64,000 nucleotides of DNA. It comes from Vibrio ulleungensis. GTDB taxonomy: Bacteria > Pseudomonadota > Gammaproteobacteria > Enterobacterales > Vibrionaceae. Positions 28,387 to 38,713 of the stretch are shown here, one piece after another (the first letter of the stretch is position 1; the number at the start of each line of letters is the position of its first letter). The stretch spans positions 248,001 through 312,000 of the forward strand of contig NZ_JAFEUM010000003.1 in NCBI RefSeq assembly GCF_016900875.1, given 5' to 3'. The translations under genes and the position numbers were made by a program. The notes beneath the pieces were generated by a model. It was not told the DNA's origin, searched no databases, and was given only the letters and a program-made list of their open reading frames with translations.

Positions 28387-29022
28387 TTAAACGTCAGTTT
28401 TTTCTTTAAATTCACACAAATCTTCGATGAGGCAACTTCCACAACGAGGTTTTCTTGCTACGCAGGTGTAGCGACCATGGAGTATCAACCAATGATGCAC
28501 ATCGAGCTTAAACTCCTTAGGAACCACTTTAAGCAGCTTTTGCTCAACATCATCAACGGTTTTACCCATGGCCAGCTTGGTTCGATTTGACACACGATAA
28601 ATGTGAGTGTCGACCGCAATCGTTGGCCAACCAAAAGCGGTGTTCAGAACAACGTTAGCGGTTTTTCGACCAACACCGGGCAGGGCCTCTAGCGCGGCTC
28701 TGTCTTCAGGGACTTCACCGTTATGTTTGTCCAGCAGTATACGGCAAGTTTTGATGGTGTTTTCGGCCTTGGAATTAAACAGCCCAATGGTTTTTATAAA
28801 CTCTTTGAGTCCATCAACACCCAAATCAAAAATACCTTGTGGAGTATTGGCAATAGGGTAGAGCTTGTCGGTGGCTTTATTGACACTGACATCGGTTGCC
28901 TGAGCAGACAACAATACCGCAATCAGCAGCTCGAAGGGCGATGACCAGTTCAGCTCTGTTTGTGGCTTTGGGTTGTTTTCTCTTAGTCGCTCTAAGATCA
29001 AGCGTCGCTTATCTTTGTTCAT
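28387..29022 (-). CDS. nth: endonuclease III
   Basis: 211-residue DNA glycosylase/AP lyase that removes oxidised pyrimidines. The helix-hairpin-helix [14 protein letters not shown] contains the catalytic Lys, and [11 protein letters not shown] contains the catalytic Asp. The C-terminal [4Fe-4S] motif C-X6-C-X2-C-X5-C reads [17 protein letters not shown]. As in most gammaproteobacteria it is the last gene of the rsx cluster, 34 bp after rsxE. Confidence 0.97.
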   Translation of the reverse strand: MNKDKRRLILERLRENNPKPQTELNWSSPFELLIAVLLSAQATDVSVNKATDKLYPIANTPQGIFDLGVDGLKEFIKTIGLFNSKAENTIKTCRILLDKHNGEVPEDRAALEALPGVGRKTANVVLNTAFGWPTIAVDTHIYRVSNRTKLAMGKTVDDVEQKLLKVVPKEFKLDVHHWLILHGRYTCVARKPRCGSCLIEDLCEFKEKTDV

Positions 29023-29056
29023 AATCCTTTACGCACGGTGTAGTAGTGGTGAATGA

Positions 29057-29749
29057 CTAGGCGTTGGTGACACGTGCCCGCGTGATTTCTGGCTTTTGCT
29101 GTTTTGGCTGACGCAAGCTTGCACGATGATCGGTCCAGTTCTTGAAGGCGATAATAAACCCAACAGCAATAAAGGCTCCTGGTGGCAGTAACGCGAGTAG
29201 GAAGTTGCTGTCGACACTGAATAACTCAATGCGCAATACGCTCGCCCATTCGCCCAGCAAACGATCCGCGCCATCAAACAGAGTACCATTACCCAGTACT
29301 TCTCGAATACCGCCCAGCACCACAAGCACGCTGGTCATGCCCATACTCATCCAAAAACCGTCAATGGCAGAAGGTAACACCGGGTTTTTTGCAGCGTAGG
29401 CTTCCGCACGTCCAATGATGATGCAGTTGGTCACAATAAGTGGGATAAAAATGCCCAGTGACTGATACAGTTCGTATGTGAAGGCGTTCATTAGAATTTG
29501 AACGCAAGTCACCAACGCAGAGATGACCATCATAAAAACAGGCAGTCGAACATCTTTTGGAACGTAATGACGAACCAACGAGACCACGACATTCGAGCCA
29601 ACCAATACAAACATTGTCGCAAGGCCTAGACCCAATGCGTTGGCCACTGACGAGGAAACCGCCAGTAATGGGCACAGTCCCAAAAGCTGAACCAATACAG
29701 GGTTGTTCTTCCACATGCCGTTGACAAACAGTGCCTTATTTTCAGTCAT
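29057..29749 (-). CDS. rsxE: electron-transport complex subunit RsxE
   Basis: 230-residue inner-membrane protein with six helices, part of the Rsx/Rnf complex and homologous to NqrD. Recognisable by [24 protein letters not shown] and [18 protein letters not shown], containing the conserved membrane Cys residues that bind an iron-sulfur cluster at the RsxA/RsxE interface. The complex couples NADH-ferredoxin electron flow to ion movement and in E. coli keeps SoxR reduced. It starts two bases after the rsxG stop. Confidence 0.95.
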   Translation of the reverse strand: MTENKALFVNGMWKNNPVLVQLLGLCPLLAVSSSVANALGLGLATMFVLVGSNVVVSLVRHYVPKDVRLPVFMMVISALVTCVQILMNAFTYELYQSLGIFIPLIVTNCIIIGRAEAYAAKNPVLPSAIDGFWMSMGMTSVLVVLGGIREVLGNGTLFDGADRLLGEWASVLRIELFSVDSNFLLALLPPGAFIAVGFIIAFKNWTDHRASLRQPKQQKPEITRARVTNA

Positions 29750-29751
29750 GT

Positions 29752-30375
29752 TTACTCTCCACAGCTTGGCGCTTGATTAATGATGGCCAACTGGTTTTCT
29801 TGTACATAGGCTAGCGTATTTTTAACGGCTTGAACAACCGCTCGCGGCGTGATGGTTGCACCGGTAAATTGATCGAACTCACCGCCGTCTTTTCTGACTT
29901 GCCATTGGACGTGATTGTCGTCGGTCAATCGCTTACCGTTAAAGCTTAGGATCCAATCCGATACTCGAGTATCAATTTTATCGCCTAATCCTGGGGTTTC
30001 TTGGTGTGACAACACGCGAGTCCCGAGGATTTCACCTTGCATGTTGATCCCAGTGATCAGCGTGATTTTGCCGTTATAGCCGTTTGGTGCGACCGATTCT
30101 ACCGCCATGGCAACAGGTTCATCCTGTTTAGTGGCTATGTAGGCTGGTAGCGTTTCACTGCCAAGCCTTGGGTCGCTGAGCAGGACACAGCTGCTGTAGA
30201 GCGGATTGTCGTACAGCTGAGGATCAATTACTTGGTCTAGAGTTCGTTGAAGCTGTTTCTTTTCTTGTTCCGCGATGCGATCGGCAGTGAGGTGATGCGT
30301 GACGGCAACTAATCCAGTTGAGGCAAATGCAAATACAGCAAGCGTGGCACCATTTTTCTTAATTGCTTGAAACAT
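29752..30375 (-). CDS. rsxG: electron-transport complex subunit RsxG
   Basis: 207-residue subunit with one N-terminal membrane helix ([15 protein letters not shown]) and a periplasmic FMN-binding domain. The flavinylation motif TGAT occurs at residues 171-174 within [12 protein letters not shown]; the Thr carries covalent FMN in the family and needs ApbE. ATG 30375 is the family start; the upstream open frame runs into rsxD. The gap to rsxD is five bases. Confidence 0.95.
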   Translation of the reverse strand: MFQAIKKNGATLAVFAFASTGLVAVTHHLTADRIAEQEKKQLQRTLDQVIDPQLYDNPLYSSCVLLSDPRLGSETLPAYIATKQDEPVAMAVESVAPNGYNGKITLITGINMQGEILGTRVLSHQETPGLGDKIDTRVSDWILSFNGKRLTDDNHVQWQVRKDGGEFDQFTGATITPRAVVQAVKNTLAYVQENQLAIINQAPSCGE

Positions 30376-30380
30376 AATGA

Positions 30381-31427
30381 TTAATGCCCGTAAGTTTTTG
30401 GTCTGGTGTAATAGTCGATAAGCGGTACACACATGTTTGCCAATAGTACGGCAAACGCAACCCCGTCTGGATACCCACCCCAAGTGCGTATAATGTAAAC
30501 CATTGCGCCAACAAAGGCCCCAAAGACAATCCGGCCTCGTACTGTAGTGGCGGCCGACACGGGATCGGTGGCAATAAAGAACGCCCCAAGCATAGTTGCG
30601 CCAGAAAGTAGGTGCATTAATGGGCTTACACTAGCGTCTGGATTGGCTATCATGCCGATGGTGCTAAAAACAAAAAGGCTGACTAGCATCGCGACAGGTA
30701 TGTACCACTGAATCACTTTTTGCTGGATGAGTAATAAACCTCCGGCAAGATACAGCAGGTTGATCCATTCCCAACCAAGCCCAGCGAGCGATCCAAAAAT
30801 TGGTGACGCTTTAATCTCTTGGGACAGCATCTGATTGGCCAAATCCGTTTTAAAGGTGTCGAGTGGGGTAGCCATACTGACTCCGTCAACACCGGTTCTT
30901 AACTGCTGCAAAGAAAAGCCATTTCCATCAAACCCGCTAAAGATCAACTGGAATGCATCCGAAAAGGAATAGTCGACAGGCATGATTGAGGTGGGTGTTA
31001 ACCAACTGGTCATTTGCAGCGGGAATGATATGAGCAAGACAACGTAGCCCACCATTGCTGGGTTAAACAGGTTGTTGCCCAGCCCACCATATAAATGTTT
31101 GGCGATTACAATAGCGAAGAACAGGCCGATAACCAGTATCCACCATGGGGCGAGAGGAGGGATTGCCACGGCCAGCAGCCAGCCAGTTAGTAAGGCGGAG
31201 CCATCACGTAATGCGGTGACCGGCGAACGTTTTCGCAATACCATCACCAGTGATTCGAAGGCGACCACTAACAAAAGTGCCCAAATAAGCTGTATTGCTG
31301 TGCCCCAACCGAAAAAGTACAGTTGCGCCAGCAGTCCTGGAATCGCAGCCAACATAACCCACAACATCATTTGAGTGGTCGAGCGATGCTTCGCAATATG
31401 GGGTGAGCTAGTTACAAAAAAAGCCAT
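30381..31427 (-). CDS. rsxD: electron-transport complex subunit RsxD
   Basis: 348-residue integral membrane subunit with about ten helices, homologous to NqrB. The covalent FMN site is Thr187 in [10 protein letters not shown], the same residue number as reported for the V. cholerae RnfD protein. [20 protein letters not shown] is conserved near the C-terminus. Its start overlaps the rsxC stop by one base (TAATG on the minus strand), indicating translational coupling. Confidence 0.95.
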   Translation of the reverse strand: MAFFVTSSPHIAKHRSTTQMMLWVMLAAIPGLLAQLYFFGWGTAIQLIWALLLVVAFESLVMVLRKRSPVTALRDGSALLTGWLLAVAIPPLAPWWILVIGLFFAIVIAKHLYGGLGNNLFNPAMVGYVVLLISFPLQMTSWLTPTSIMPVDYSFSDAFQLIFSGFDGNGFSLQQLRTGVDGVSMATPLDTFKTDLANQMLSQEIKASPIFGSLAGLGWEWINLLYLAGGLLLIQQKVIQWYIPVAMLVSLFVFSTIGMIANPDASVSPLMHLLSGATMLGAFFIATDPVSAATTVRGRIVFGAFVGAMVYIIRTWGGYPDGVAFAVLLANMCVPLIDYYTRPKTYGH

Positions 31428-34123
31428 TAGCTTTCATCCTTTTGCTGTTTTGCGAGTTTACGGGCCTTCGCTCTAGCAACGGCCGCTGCTACGGCTGCTT
31501 GCTTGTTGGTTTCGTTGTCCGAGTCTTTTGATGCGGTGTCTATTTGGCTGTCGGTCACTTGTGGATTAGCGTCCGCTTGCGCTGCTTTTCGAGCTTTCGC
31601 ACGAGCAACGGCTGCCGCGACCGCATCTTTTTTATCGGCTTTGTTGGCGGAGTCTGACGGTGCTAAGCCTTTATCACTCTCAGTCACTTGTTGGTTCGCG
31701 TCCGATTGAGCTGCTTTGCGAGCTTTCGCACGAGCAACGGCTGCAGCGACTTCGTCTTTCTTATCGTCTTTGTTGGCGGAGTTTGACGCTGCTAAGTCTT
31801 TATCACTCTCAGTCACTTGTTGGTTCGCGTCCGCTTGCGCGGCTTTACGAGCTTTCGCACGCGCAACGGCTGCAGCGACTGCGTCTTTCTTATCGGCTTT
31901 GTTGGCGGAGTCTGACGCTGCTAAGTCTTTATCACTCTCAGCCACTTGTTGGCTCGCGTCAGCTTGCGCTGCTTTACGAGCTTTCGCTCGCGCAACTGCC
32001 GCAGCGACTGCGTCTTTCTTATCGGCCTTGTTGGCGGAGTCTGACGCTGCTAAGTCCTTGTCACTCTCAGCCACTTGTTGGCTCGCGTCCGTTTGCGCTG
32101 CTTTACGAGTTTTCGCTCGCGCGACTGCTGCCGCAACCGCATCTTTTTTATCGGGTTTGTTGGCTGTGTCTGTCGCTGCTGCGACTTTATCACTCTCAGC
32201 AACTTGTTGGTTCGTGTCCGATTGCGCTGCTTTGCGAGCTTTCGCTCGAGCGACGGCAGCAGCAACCGCAGGATTCGCTGCCTTAGTTGTACTGTTGTCC
32301 GCAGTGGCTTCGCCATCTTTTTGCGCAGCTTTACGCGCTTTTGCCCGCGCAACGGCAGCCGCAACAGCGTCATTGCTAGAGCTTGATGAATTGTTGTCAC
32401 CATCATTGCCGCCAGTTGTCGCCTTATCGGCTCGTTTTTGGCGAGCTTGCTGCTTACGCTCTTCGCGCAACTTCATCATTTCGCTGTTGTCTGGGCGATC
32501 AGAGTTTTGAGCTTGTGCTTCCGCTTGTTTGGCCTTAGCACGGGCTATTGCTGCTGCAACTGCGGGTTTCTTTTCTGTTGTCGTTGCAGCGTCTTGCTTA
32601 CCCTTTACTCGAGCAATGGCCGCGGCAATGGCGTCATCACCGCCACTTTGTGCTGCGGCTTGCTTACGCGCCTCTGCGGCTTTTCGATGTTTCTCTTCTC
32701 GTTCTTGTTTATCGCGCTCTAATCGAAGCTTGCGGTCTTCAAATCGCTGTTTGGCGCGCTCTGCCGACTCGACTTCAATACGCTGGATACGGATTTCGCT
32801 TTTCGCCTGACGGTAGTAATGCACAAGAGGGATATTACTCGGACATACAAATGCACAAGCGCCACACTCAATACAATCGTTGATATTAAGCTCTTCGCAT
32901 TTGTCCAAATTACTGTCTTTGGCATGCCATTGTAGCTCTTGCGGCAGTAGGCGCGCGGGGCAAACTTCTGCACACTGGCCACAACGAATGCAGGCCAACT
33001 CTTGTTCTTGCTGCGCTAACTCTTTGACCGTTGGTCCTAAGAGGCAGTTGGTCGCCTTGCTGATTGGGATGTCTAAATGCGGCAACGCAAACCCCATCAT
33101 TGGGCCACCCATAATCAATTTTTGCTTGGGCGCCGGTTGATAGTTCAGCTTTTCGACCACAGTGCGAATGGATGTACCCAATGGGATCCAGTAGTTTTGA
33201 GGCTTGGGAAATGCCTTTCCTGTAACGGTAACGACACGCTCAACTAATGGCGAACCATTCACTACGGCTTGTTGAATTGCAAACATGGAGCCGACATTAT
33301 GCATGACAACACCAATATCGGCAGGTATCCCTTTTGAAGGCACTTGCATGCCGGTCAAAATTTCAATGAGCTGCTTTTCACCACCCGACGGATACTTCGT
33401 AGGGATCACTCGGATCACTAAATCGCTTTCTACGGCGGCTTTTTCCAGTGCCGATATCGCCTCAGGCTTATTATCCTCGATACCGATGATCACCAGTTCA
33501 GGGCTGAGCAAGTGAGTAACAATGTCAATTCCGCCGATAATTTCGTTCGCATGTTCGCGCATCAAGGTATCGTCTGCGGTAATGTACGGCTCGCACTCTG
33601 CAGCATTAATGATGAGTACCTTGGTTTTGGCCATTGCGGATTCAATTTTTCGCGCAGTTGGGAAACCGGCACCACCAAGCCCCGACACACCGGCACTGCG
33701 GATCTTGTCGATTAAGACTTGTTGGTCGAGTGTGGTGTAGTCAGGGCAGGGTTCGCGTTCGATCCATCGCTCTTGATGATCGTTTTCGATGATCACACAC
33801 ATATCCATCAACCCAGAAGGGTGGGCAATGGTTCTTTGTTCAATGGCAATAACGGTACCAGAAACAGTCGCGTGTACTGGCAACATGAGTCCGCTGGTAT
33901 AACGGGTTAAAGGTTGCCCTTTTAGCACGTCGTCACCCACAGACACGAGCAATTCACCGGCTTTACCAATGTGCTGCTTAATTGGAATGACCACATGGTC
34001 ACTGGCCGCTAAGCGACCAATCGGCGACTGATTCGATTGCTGTTTGTTTTGGGTAGGGTGCACCCCTCCATGAAAGTCCCATAGACGACCTTGTTCAATC
34101 ACATGTAATAAAGTGTTGTTCAT
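31427..34123 (-). CDS. rsxC: electron-transport complex subunit RsxC with long Ala-rich repeat tail
   Basis: 898-residue peripheral subunit carrying the NADH/FMN site and two [4Fe-4S] clusters. Residues 1-450 are the conserved core: [13 protein letters not shown] for nucleotide binding, [12 protein letters not shown] and [12 protein letters not shown] for the clusters. From about residue 455 there is a charged coiled-coil-like stretch, then a tail of repeats built on [16 protein letters not shown] joined by acidic linkers, with about five nearly identical 43-residue units. The core is universal in Rnf complexes; the tail varies in length between gammaproteobacteria. Its role is unknown, perhaps docking of partner proteins. 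Confidence 0.95.
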   Translation of the reverse strand: MNNTLLHVIEQGRLWDFHGGVHPTQNKQQSNQSPIGRLAASDHVVIPIKQHIGKAGELLVSVGDDVLKGQPLTRYTSGLMLPVHATVSGTVIAIEQRTIAHPSGLMDMCVIIENDHQERWIEREPCPDYTTLDQQVLIDKIRSAGVSGLGGAGFPTARKIESAMAKTKVLIINAAECEPYITADDTLMREHANEIIGGIDIVTHLLSPELVIIGIEDNKPEAISALEKAAVESDLVIRVIPTKYPSGGEKQLIEILTGMQVPSKGIPADIGVVMHNVGSMFAIQQAVVNGSPLVERVVTVTGKAFPKPQNYWIPLGTSIRTVVEKLNYQPAPKQKLIMGGPMMGFALPHLDIPISKATNCLLGPTVKELAQQEQELACIRCGQCAEVCPARLLPQELQWHAKDSNLDKCEELNINDCIECGACAFVCPSNIPLVHYYRQAKSEIRIQRIEVESAERAKQRFEDRKLRLERDKQEREEKHRKAAEARKQAAAQSGGDDAIAAAIARVKGKQDAATTTEKKPAVAAAIARAKAKQAEAQAQNSDRPDNSEMMKLREERKQQARQKRADKATTGGNDGDNNSSSSSNDAVAAAVARAKARKAAQKDGEATADNSTTKAANPAVAAAVARAKARKAAQSDTNQQVAESDKVAAATDTANKPDKKDAVAAAVARAKTRKAAQTDASQQVAESDKDLAASDSANKADKKDAVAAAVARAKARKAAQADASQQVAESDKDLAASDSANKADKKDAVAAAVARAKARKAAQADANQQVTESDKDLAASNSANKDDKKDEVAAAVARAKARKAAQSDANQQVTESDKGLAPSDSANKADKKDAVAAAVARAKARKAAQADANPQVTDSQIDTASKDSDNETNKQAAVAAAVARAKARKLAKQQKDES
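31520..32215 (-). repeat. 129-bp tandem repeats inside rsxC
   Basis: About five copies of a 129-bp unit (43 codons) lie in frame. The segment reading TTGTTGGCGGAGTCTGACG on the plus strand recurs near 31640, 31770, 31899, 32028 and, more diverged, 32157. The middle copies are nearly identical, which points to recent expansion or gene conversion. Copy number should vary between strains. Confidence 0.85.
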
Positions 34124-34129
34124 GGAGTT

Positions 34130-34747
34130 TTAACTCGTTTTCTCTAATTCGGGTTTATCGTCAGCGTTAACGTCTTTTTCTGTATTGTCTGGCGAATCCG
34201 CCACATTGACGATAGGAATCGCATCCAGTTGCCACTTCCACGTATCGGGCGTGGTTTTTACAGGGATCATTTCAATGCAATCCGTTGGACAAGGAGCGAC
34301 ACATAAATCACATCCAGTACAAAGATCCTCGATAACAGTATGAAGTGCTTTCGTGCCACCAGCGATGGCGTCGACCGGACAGGCCTGAATACATTTGGTA
34401 CAACCGATGCACATATCTTCATGTACAAAGGCGACACGCTTGGTATCGTCCAACTCGTGTGCTGATTCTACGGCCTCCACCCCCATTAGCTCAGCGAGCT
34501 TTTCGATAGTGGCTTGGCCGCCAGGGGGGCACTTGTTGATTTCGTCCCCGTTAGCAATAGCTTCTGCATAAGGTCTGCATCCTGGATAACCACATTGCCC
34601 ACACTGTGTTTGCGGCAAAATGGCGTCAATTTCGTCTACGATGGGGTCAGAGTCGACCTTAAATTTGATCGAGGCAAAGCCAAGCAGTGCGCCAAATAGC
34701 GCGGCAAGAATAACAAAAACGATAACGGCGATGATGATGGTGGTCAT
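34130..34747 (-). CDS. rsxB: electron-transport complex subunit RsxB (ferredoxin-type)
   Basis: 205-residue iron-sulfur subunit. The N-terminal membrane helix is [20 protein letters not shown], followed by a Fis3X/4Fe-4S domain ([16 protein letters not shown]) and two ferredoxin clusters ([12 protein letters not shown] and [12 protein letters not shown]). It passes electrons from RsxC to the membrane part of the complex. Its start overlaps the rsxA stop by one base. Confidence 0.96.
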   Translation of the reverse strand: MTTIIIAVIVFVILAALFGALLGFASIKFKVDSDPIVDEIDAILPQTQCGQCGYPGCRPYAEAIANGDEINKCPPGGQATIEKLAELMGVEAVESAHELDDTKRVAFVHEDMCIGCTKCIQACPVDAIAGGTKALHTVIEDLCTGCDLCVAPCPTDCIEMIPVKTTPDTWKWQLDAIPIVNVADSPDNTEKDVNADDKPELEKTS

Positions 34748-35328
34748 TATATTTTCACCAACCCAGTAAAGCCCATAAAGGCGAGCGCCATCAGACCTGC
34801 TGTGATCATCGCGATGGACGCACCTTTAAATGGCATTGGCACATCGGCGGCGGCGATACGTTCGCGCATACTTGCAAATAGGATCAACACGAGTGAGAAG
34901 CCCACGGCAGCTCCAAACCCATAAATGATCGATTCGATGAAACTGTGGTTTTCATTCACGTTCAATAACGCGACACCCAACACTGCACAGTTGGTGGTGA
35001 TAAGTGGCAGGAAAATCCCGAGCAAACGATATAACGTTGGGCTGGTCTTGTGCACTACCATTTCAGTAAATTGAACAACCACAGCGATCACCAAAATAAA
35101 GCTCATGGTACGCAAATATTGAATACCCAAAGGTGCAAGGATGTAGTTCTCAACAAGATAGGCACTAATAGAGGCAATCGTAAGCACGAAGGTCGTCGCA
35201 AGCCCCATACCTATTGCAGTTTCGAGCTTGTTGGAAACGCCCATAAACGGGCAGAGGCCTAAAAATTTGACCAACACGAAGTTGTTGACGAGCACAGTGC
35301 CGATCAACAACAACAGATATTCACTCAT
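34747..35328 (-). CDS. rsxA: electron-transport complex subunit RsxA
   Basis: 193-residue inner-membrane protein with six helices, first gene of rsxABCDGE-nth and homologous to NqrE. It starts [27 protein letters not shown], with the conserved Cys in [13 protein letters not shown] and in [13 protein letters not shown] that ligate the intramembrane iron-sulfur cluster with RsxE. The upstream 240 bp hold the operon promoter; I see no clear regulator site in it. Confidence 0.96.
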   Translation of the reverse strand: MSEYLLLLIGTVLVNNFVLVKFLGLCPFMGVSNKLETAIGMGLATTFVLTIASISAYLVENYILAPLGIQYLRTMSFILVIAVVVQFTEMVVHKTSPTLYRLLGIFLPLITTNCAVLGVALLNVNENHSFIESIIYGFGAAVGFSLVLILFASMRERIAAADVPMPFKGASIAMITAGLMALAFMGFTGLVKI

Positions 35329-35512
35329 AATGGTTTGTCATTTCACTCCGTAGAACTCGTTATTATCCTGATTTAGTGTAGTAATAACAACAACAAACTG
35401 GGTGAGGGCATTTTACTTGAGTGAAAATGTGTCAGTGGAATAGTTTAGGGGGCGGGCAAAGAACATTAATTCGATATGTTCGAGTATTTCAATACGACTG
35501 TGTGACTGGCAA

Positions 35513-35541
35513 TTGAGCCACCTGTGAATTGGGCGGCTCAA
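35513..35541 (-). terminator. possible terminator of hmp-aox
   Basis: TTGAGCC/GGCTCAA forms a 7-bp stem around a 15-base loop, 26 bp past the aox stop. There is no strong T-run, so this is tentative. Confidence 0.35.
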
Positions 35542-35566
35542 CGTATAAGGGGGTTTTTACGGGCGT

Positions 35567-36211
35567 TTAGCTTTGGTGTTCTGGTAATTGATTGTTTTTA
35601 TATAGATCCGCAATGTCATGGTTTTTATCACGATGCTGGGCTTCGTCCTCTCGTATGCGTTTTAGAACATCTAGAAAACTCGCAGTATCAGGTAATTCAT
35701 AGTAGTTAATGGCTATCTCAGGAGCGGGTGGGTTTGGCAAGGTTCCCTCTTCAATCTTTGAAATGTATTCAGAGTAACTAGTACACGCTTCTTCCTCAAA
35801 GTAGCCGACGATTCGGTGCGCTGTTTGAGAGGAAAACAGATATATCAGGCCATAAACGATAATAAACATAAACTGCAATGTCATAACCAGTATGCGTTCA
35901 ATAATAGACGGCTTGGTCACGGCCAAAAAAATCATTAGATGCATTCGTTCGTTGTCTGCCTCATCCAACAGCTCTTTGATCCAGCCACCATCGTCTTTCA
36001 TGCGCCTTAGTGCTTTTAGGTGGTTAAAAATGCCCGCAACCATACCCGGCACAGCGGCAACTGTTTCGAGCAACATAGCTCGTTTAGCTAACCGCTTTCC
36101 ATAAAAAAGATTAAGGGTCTTTTTTAAAATACGTGTGATAAAAAGAGCCAGCTTTTCAGAAAATGTTTCTGGGCGATGATGAGACTGTTTAAACATGACT
36201 ATATCCTTCAA
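35567..36211 (-). CDS. aox: alternative oxidase
   Basis: 214-residue di-iron ubiquinol oxidase that reduces oxygen without pumping protons and is insensitive to NO and cyanide. The four helices carry the Glu/His ligands in the motifs LLETVAAVPGM, DEADNERMHLM, YFEEEACTSYSEY and IREDEAQHRDKNHD. The family is mostly eukaryotic and alphaproteobacterial; among vibrios an NO-inducible, NsrR-controlled AOX is known in V. fischeri. Here aox lies 27 bp after hmp on the same strand, an apparent hmp-aox operon with nsrR divergent, giving respiration and detoxification together during NO stress. Confidence 0.95.
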   Translation of the reverse strand: MKDIVMFKQSHHRPETFSEKLALFITRILKKTLNLFYGKRLAKRAMLLETVAAVPGMVAGIFNHLKALRRMKDDGGWIKELLDEADNERMHLMIFLAVTKPSIIERILVMTLQFMFIIVYGLIYLFSSQTAHRIVGYFEEEACTSYSEYISKIEEGTLPNPPAPEIAINYYELPDTASFLDVLKRIREDEAQHRDKNHDIADLYKNNQLPEHQS

Positions 36212-36238
36212 TTGAATCGCGATAGGGGATGATGTGGA

Positions 36239-37423
36239 CTAGATGACTTTGTGGGGACCGAAGCATTCATAATGCATCTGCTCGCTATTTAGGCCTAGTT
36301 CGAGTAACTGCCTTGCGATATGTTGCATAAAGCCTACTGGGCCGCAAAAGTAGACTTGTGCACCAGCTTGTATAACGGCGTCTTTGATCTCATGAAGATC
36401 AATCAACCCAGTGAAATGGTAGTCAGCACCTTCTACATCGTTTTTGGTCGGTTGGTTGTACCAAACGAACGCGTCGATATTGGCGTGGTTAGCGGTTAGA
36501 CGGTTGATGTGATCTTTAAAGGCGTGCTGTGTACCATTTTCGGTAGCATGGGCCCATGTAACTGGTGCGTCATGCTGATTGAGAGTTTCTAACATAGAGA
36601 GCGTAGGAGTAAGGCCAACACCGGCAGACACGAGTACCACTGGAGTCGTGTTATCTACGTCGAGAAAAAAATCGCCTGCAGGAGAAGTCAGCTGAACCGT
36701 ATCGCCGATGCTGAGCTCGTCATGGAGATAATTTGAGACTTTACCATCCGGTTCGCGTTTGATCGAGATTCGGTAACTATCGGTTTGAACCGACGACGAC
36801 AAACTGTATTGACGAATTTCTTGGAACTCAAAGGAGTCGCTATTGATATAAATGCCAACGTATTGCCCAGGCTTGAAGGGCGAAACAGTGCCTCCATCTA
36901 CGGGTTCAAATACAAAGCTACAGATATGTTCACTTTCTAATTTCTTTTCGACCAATTTGAAGTCGCGAAGGCCGCGCCAACCACCTTCAAGGTTTTCATT
37001 GCTTTGGTATAGTTGCTCCTCACGTTCAATAAAAATATTGGCCAAAACACCATACGCCTCGGCCCATGCTGCGAGTACCTCTTCACCCGGTGCAAGTAAC
37101 TCATCGATTGTGCCAATAAGGTGCTGACCCACAATGTCGTACTGTTGCTTAGTGATTTGGAAACTGGTGTGTTTATGTGCAATCTTTTCGACCGCGCCAA
37201 CTAAGGCGGACACGTTGTCGATATTCTTAGCGTAAGCCACTATTGCGTTAAACAATGCTTCTCTTTGGTCGCCATTTCGCTGATTACTCATATTGAATAT
37301 ATTTTTAAGCTCAGGATTACCAGCGAACATGCGTTCGTAAAAATGCGCGGTAAGGTTAGGACCAGTTTGTTCGACAATTGGAGCGGTACTTTTTATGATT
37401 TCAATCGTTTTTGCGCTGAGCAT
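36239..37423 (-). CDS. hmp: flavohemoglobin nitric-oxide dioxygenase
   Basis: 394-residue protein that oxidises NO to nitrate with O2 and NAD(P)H. Residues 1-140 are the globin domain, with the proximal His in the KIAHKHTSF region and distal residues near [13 protein letters not shown]. Residues about 150-260 bind FAD (RQYSLSSS, then [15 protein letters not shown]), and 265-390 bind NAD ([16 protein letters not shown] and [10 protein letters not shown]). The length matches Hmp. It is divergent from nsrR over an NsrR-like operator and leads an operon with aox. Confidence 0.97.
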   Translation of the reverse strand: MLSAKTIEIIKSTAPIVEQTGPNLTAHFYERMFAGNPELKNIFNMSNQRNGDQREALFNAIVAYAKNIDNVSALVGAVEKIAHKHTSFQITKQQYDIVGQHLIGTIDELLAPGEEVLAAWAEAYGVLANIFIEREEQLYQSNENLEGGWRGLRDFKLVEKKLESEHICSFVFEPVDGGTVSPFKPGQYVGIYINSDSFEFQEIRQYSLSSSVQTDSYRISIKREPDGKVSNYLHDELSIGDTVQLTSPAGDFFLDVDNTTPVVLVSAGVGLTPTLSMLETLNQHDAPVTWAHATENGTQHAFKDHINRLTANHANIDAFVWYNQPTKNDVEGADYHFTGLIDLHEIKDAVIQAGAQVYFCGPVGFMQHIARQLLELGLNSEQMHYECFGPHKVI

Positions 37424-37437
37424 AGTGTGTTCCTTTA

Positions 37438-37460
37438 AACATGTATTCTTAATGCATGTT
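37438..37460. promoter_or_regulatory. NsrR-like operator between hmp and nsrR
   Basis: AACATGTATT-CTT-AATGCATGTT is an inverted repeat matching the NsrR consensus AAGATGCATTT-N-AAATGCATCTT at 17 of 22 fixed positions. It lies 15 bp before the hmp start and 73 bp before nsrR. NO disrupts the NsrR iron-sulfur cluster and releases repression. Confidence 0.8.
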
Positions 37461-37532
37461 TAAAGTTGTATCTCAAATATATCTTTTAGGCAAGAAAAGA
37501 ATTAAGCTTTCAGCCTCACGGAGGAACACAGT

Positions 37533-37958
37533 ATGCATTTAACAAACTTTACCGACTACGCGCTTAGAACGTTGATTTTCTTGGCTGCATTGCCAAAAGA
37601 TGAGCTCACAAGCATAAGTGAGGCTACCGAGCTATTCGGTGTGTCTCGGAACCATATGGTTAAAGTTATCAATAAGTTAGGTCAGCTAGGCTATGTTCAT
37701 ACCGTTCGCGGAAAAAATGGTGGGATTCGACTTAATAAATTGCCGAAGGAGATCAGAGTCGGTGACGTTGTTCGAGATCTCGAGCCACTGCAACTGGTGA
37801 ACTGCTCCGTTGAATTTTGTCACATTACACCTGCGTGCCGGCTTAAAGAAAAATTGGCCGCAGCCAAACAGGCATTTTTAGCAGAGCTTGATGAGTGCAC
37901 TATTGAAGACTTAATGTCTGATAATGCAGAGTTGCTAATATTGCTGACTAGACCGTAG
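37533..37958 (+). CDS. nsrR: NO-sensing repressor NsrR
   Basis: 141-residue Rrf2-family repressor with an NO-sensitive [Fe-S] cluster. The winged helix occupies residues 1-80 ([18 protein letters not shown], then [18 protein letters not shown]). The three cluster Cys are in [19 protein letters not shown] ribosome-binding site precedes the ATG. It is divergent from hmp and shares its operator, so it probably regulates hmp-aox and possibly itself. Confidence 0.95.
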   Translation: MHLTNFTDYALRTLIFLAALPKDELTSISEATELFGVSRNHMVKVINKLGQLGYVHTVRGKNGGIRLNKLPKEIRVGDVVRDLEPLQLVNCSVEFCHITPACRLKEKLAAAKQAFLAELDECTIEDLMSDNAELLILLTRP

Positions 37959-37986
37959 TTGGTTGATATTTCGCTCAAGGGGCGAG

Positions 37987-38025
37987 AAACGAGAAGCGAC
38001 AAACGAGAAGCGACAAACGAGAAAG
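37987..38025. repeat. 14-bp tandem repeats
   Basis: AAACGAGAAGCGAC occurs twice in direct tandem (37987-38000, 38001-38014), and a third partial copy (AAACGAGAAAG) runs into the duplicated tRNA terminator. The AAACGAGAA word also precedes the second terminator copy at 38147. This looks like replication slippage at a duplication border. Confidence 0.85.
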
Positions 38026-38061
38026 CCCCAGTCTTTCGACTAGGGCTTTGAATTTGGCTCC
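38015..38061. repeat. direct repeat of the tRNA-Asn terminator region, copy 1
   Basis: 47 bp identical to 38147-38193 except one base (G at 38050 versus A at 38182). It contains a terminator hairpin (AAAGCCCCAGTC-TTTC-GACTAGGGCTTT) and the 3' end of a tRNA (TTTGGCTCC). With the next entry it marks a duplicated tRNA-Asn end. Confidence 0.9.
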
Positions 38062-38120
38062 GCTAGCCGCGCGCCCCCTGCGGAACTCGTACCGGCCGGC
38101 GTTGCGGCTGTGACATAGTC
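38055..38120 (-). pseudogene. decayed tRNA-Asn copy
   Basis: Starts with the tRNA 3' end TGGCTCC, then an inserted GC-rich piece, then CCCCCTGCGGAACTCGTACC, which matches the real gene's CCCCCTGCGGGACTCGAACC at 18 of 20 positions (38074-38093). The anticodon stem and the 5' part are not recognisable. It is a duplicate that has lost function. Confidence 0.6.
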
Positions 38121-38146
38121 ACCGTTCGCAAAATATCGGGGAGTAG

Positions 38147-38186
38147 AAACGAGAAAGCCCCAGTCTTTCGACTAGGGCTTTAAATT
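38147..38186 (-). terminator. terminator of tRNA-Asn
   Basis: AAAGCCCCAGTC/GACTAGGGCTTT hairpin with a TTTC loop, one internal mismatch; it follows directly the 3' end of tRNA-Asn and is the second copy of the 47-bp repeat. Confidence 0.75.
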
Positions 38187-38262
38187 TGGCTCCCCCTGCG
38201 GGACTCGAACCTGCGACATACGGATTAACAGTCCGCCGTTCTACCAACTGAACTAAGGGGGA
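38187..38262 (-). tRNA. tRNA-Asn(GUU)
   Basis: 76-nt tRNA with encoded CCA. Reverse complement starts TCCCCCTTAGTTCAGTTGG and ends AGTCCCGCAGGGGGAGCCA. The anticodon arm CGGACTGTTAATCCG gives anticodon GTT. Confidence 0.97.
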
Positions 38263-38417
38263 ATTGCGTTAGCGGGGTGCATATTACTTTCGGCCCTAGT
38301 TTGTGTCAACACAGAAAATAAAAAAATGGATTCATTTGGTGGTTTTTTATTCGAATTGGTCTGTAGGTAATTAAGTGGTCCGCTTTGCAGCCCTTATAGA
38401 AAAAGGGCTAACTTTAG

Positions 38418-38480
38418 TTATCCACCATTTTTGTGGATAACGCTGTGCGTACTTCGGGGTGACTTAAAAAGTTATCCACA
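38418..38480. promoter_or_regulatory. cluster of three DnaA boxes
   Basis: TTATCCACC at 38418-38426 (one mismatch), its inverted partner TGTGGATAA at 38432-38440 (perfect on the minus strand), and TTATCCACA at 38472-38480 (perfect). The first two form the palindrome GTTATCCAC-N7-GTGGATAAC. They lie 315-375 bp before uvrB. The E. coli uvrB control region also has a DnaA-binding sequence, so transcriptional control or DnaA titration is possible. Confidence 0.75.
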
Positions 38481-38713
38481 GGAGAAATTGCGAGAAAATG
38501 AAAATCAGAGCGAAAGCCTATATATAACAGAGTGTTGCATCGAAAAATTGAGATTTCGTTGAACTTTGGGTTACACCCTAAAAGGCTTCAAGCACCAGAT
38601 TAGTGTGTCAGAACAGTGTCAATTTGGGGAAAACCAGTGGATGAAATCGTTTGGCTTATCTTGGCAATTTCTCGCGGGCTGAAAAATATACCAAATTCAT
38701 CACCTGTTTGCTA

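Noticed and set aside
31660..32510. Long open frames on the strand opposite rsxC, up to 264 codons
   Set aside because: They arise from the repetitive Ala/Lys-rich codons of the rsxC tail, repeat with its 129-bp unit, and have no ribosome-binding site.
37987..38193. Repeats next to tRNA-Asn as a CRISPR array
   Set aside because: The 14-bp units are contiguous with no spacers, and the 47-bp repeats contain a tRNA terminator.
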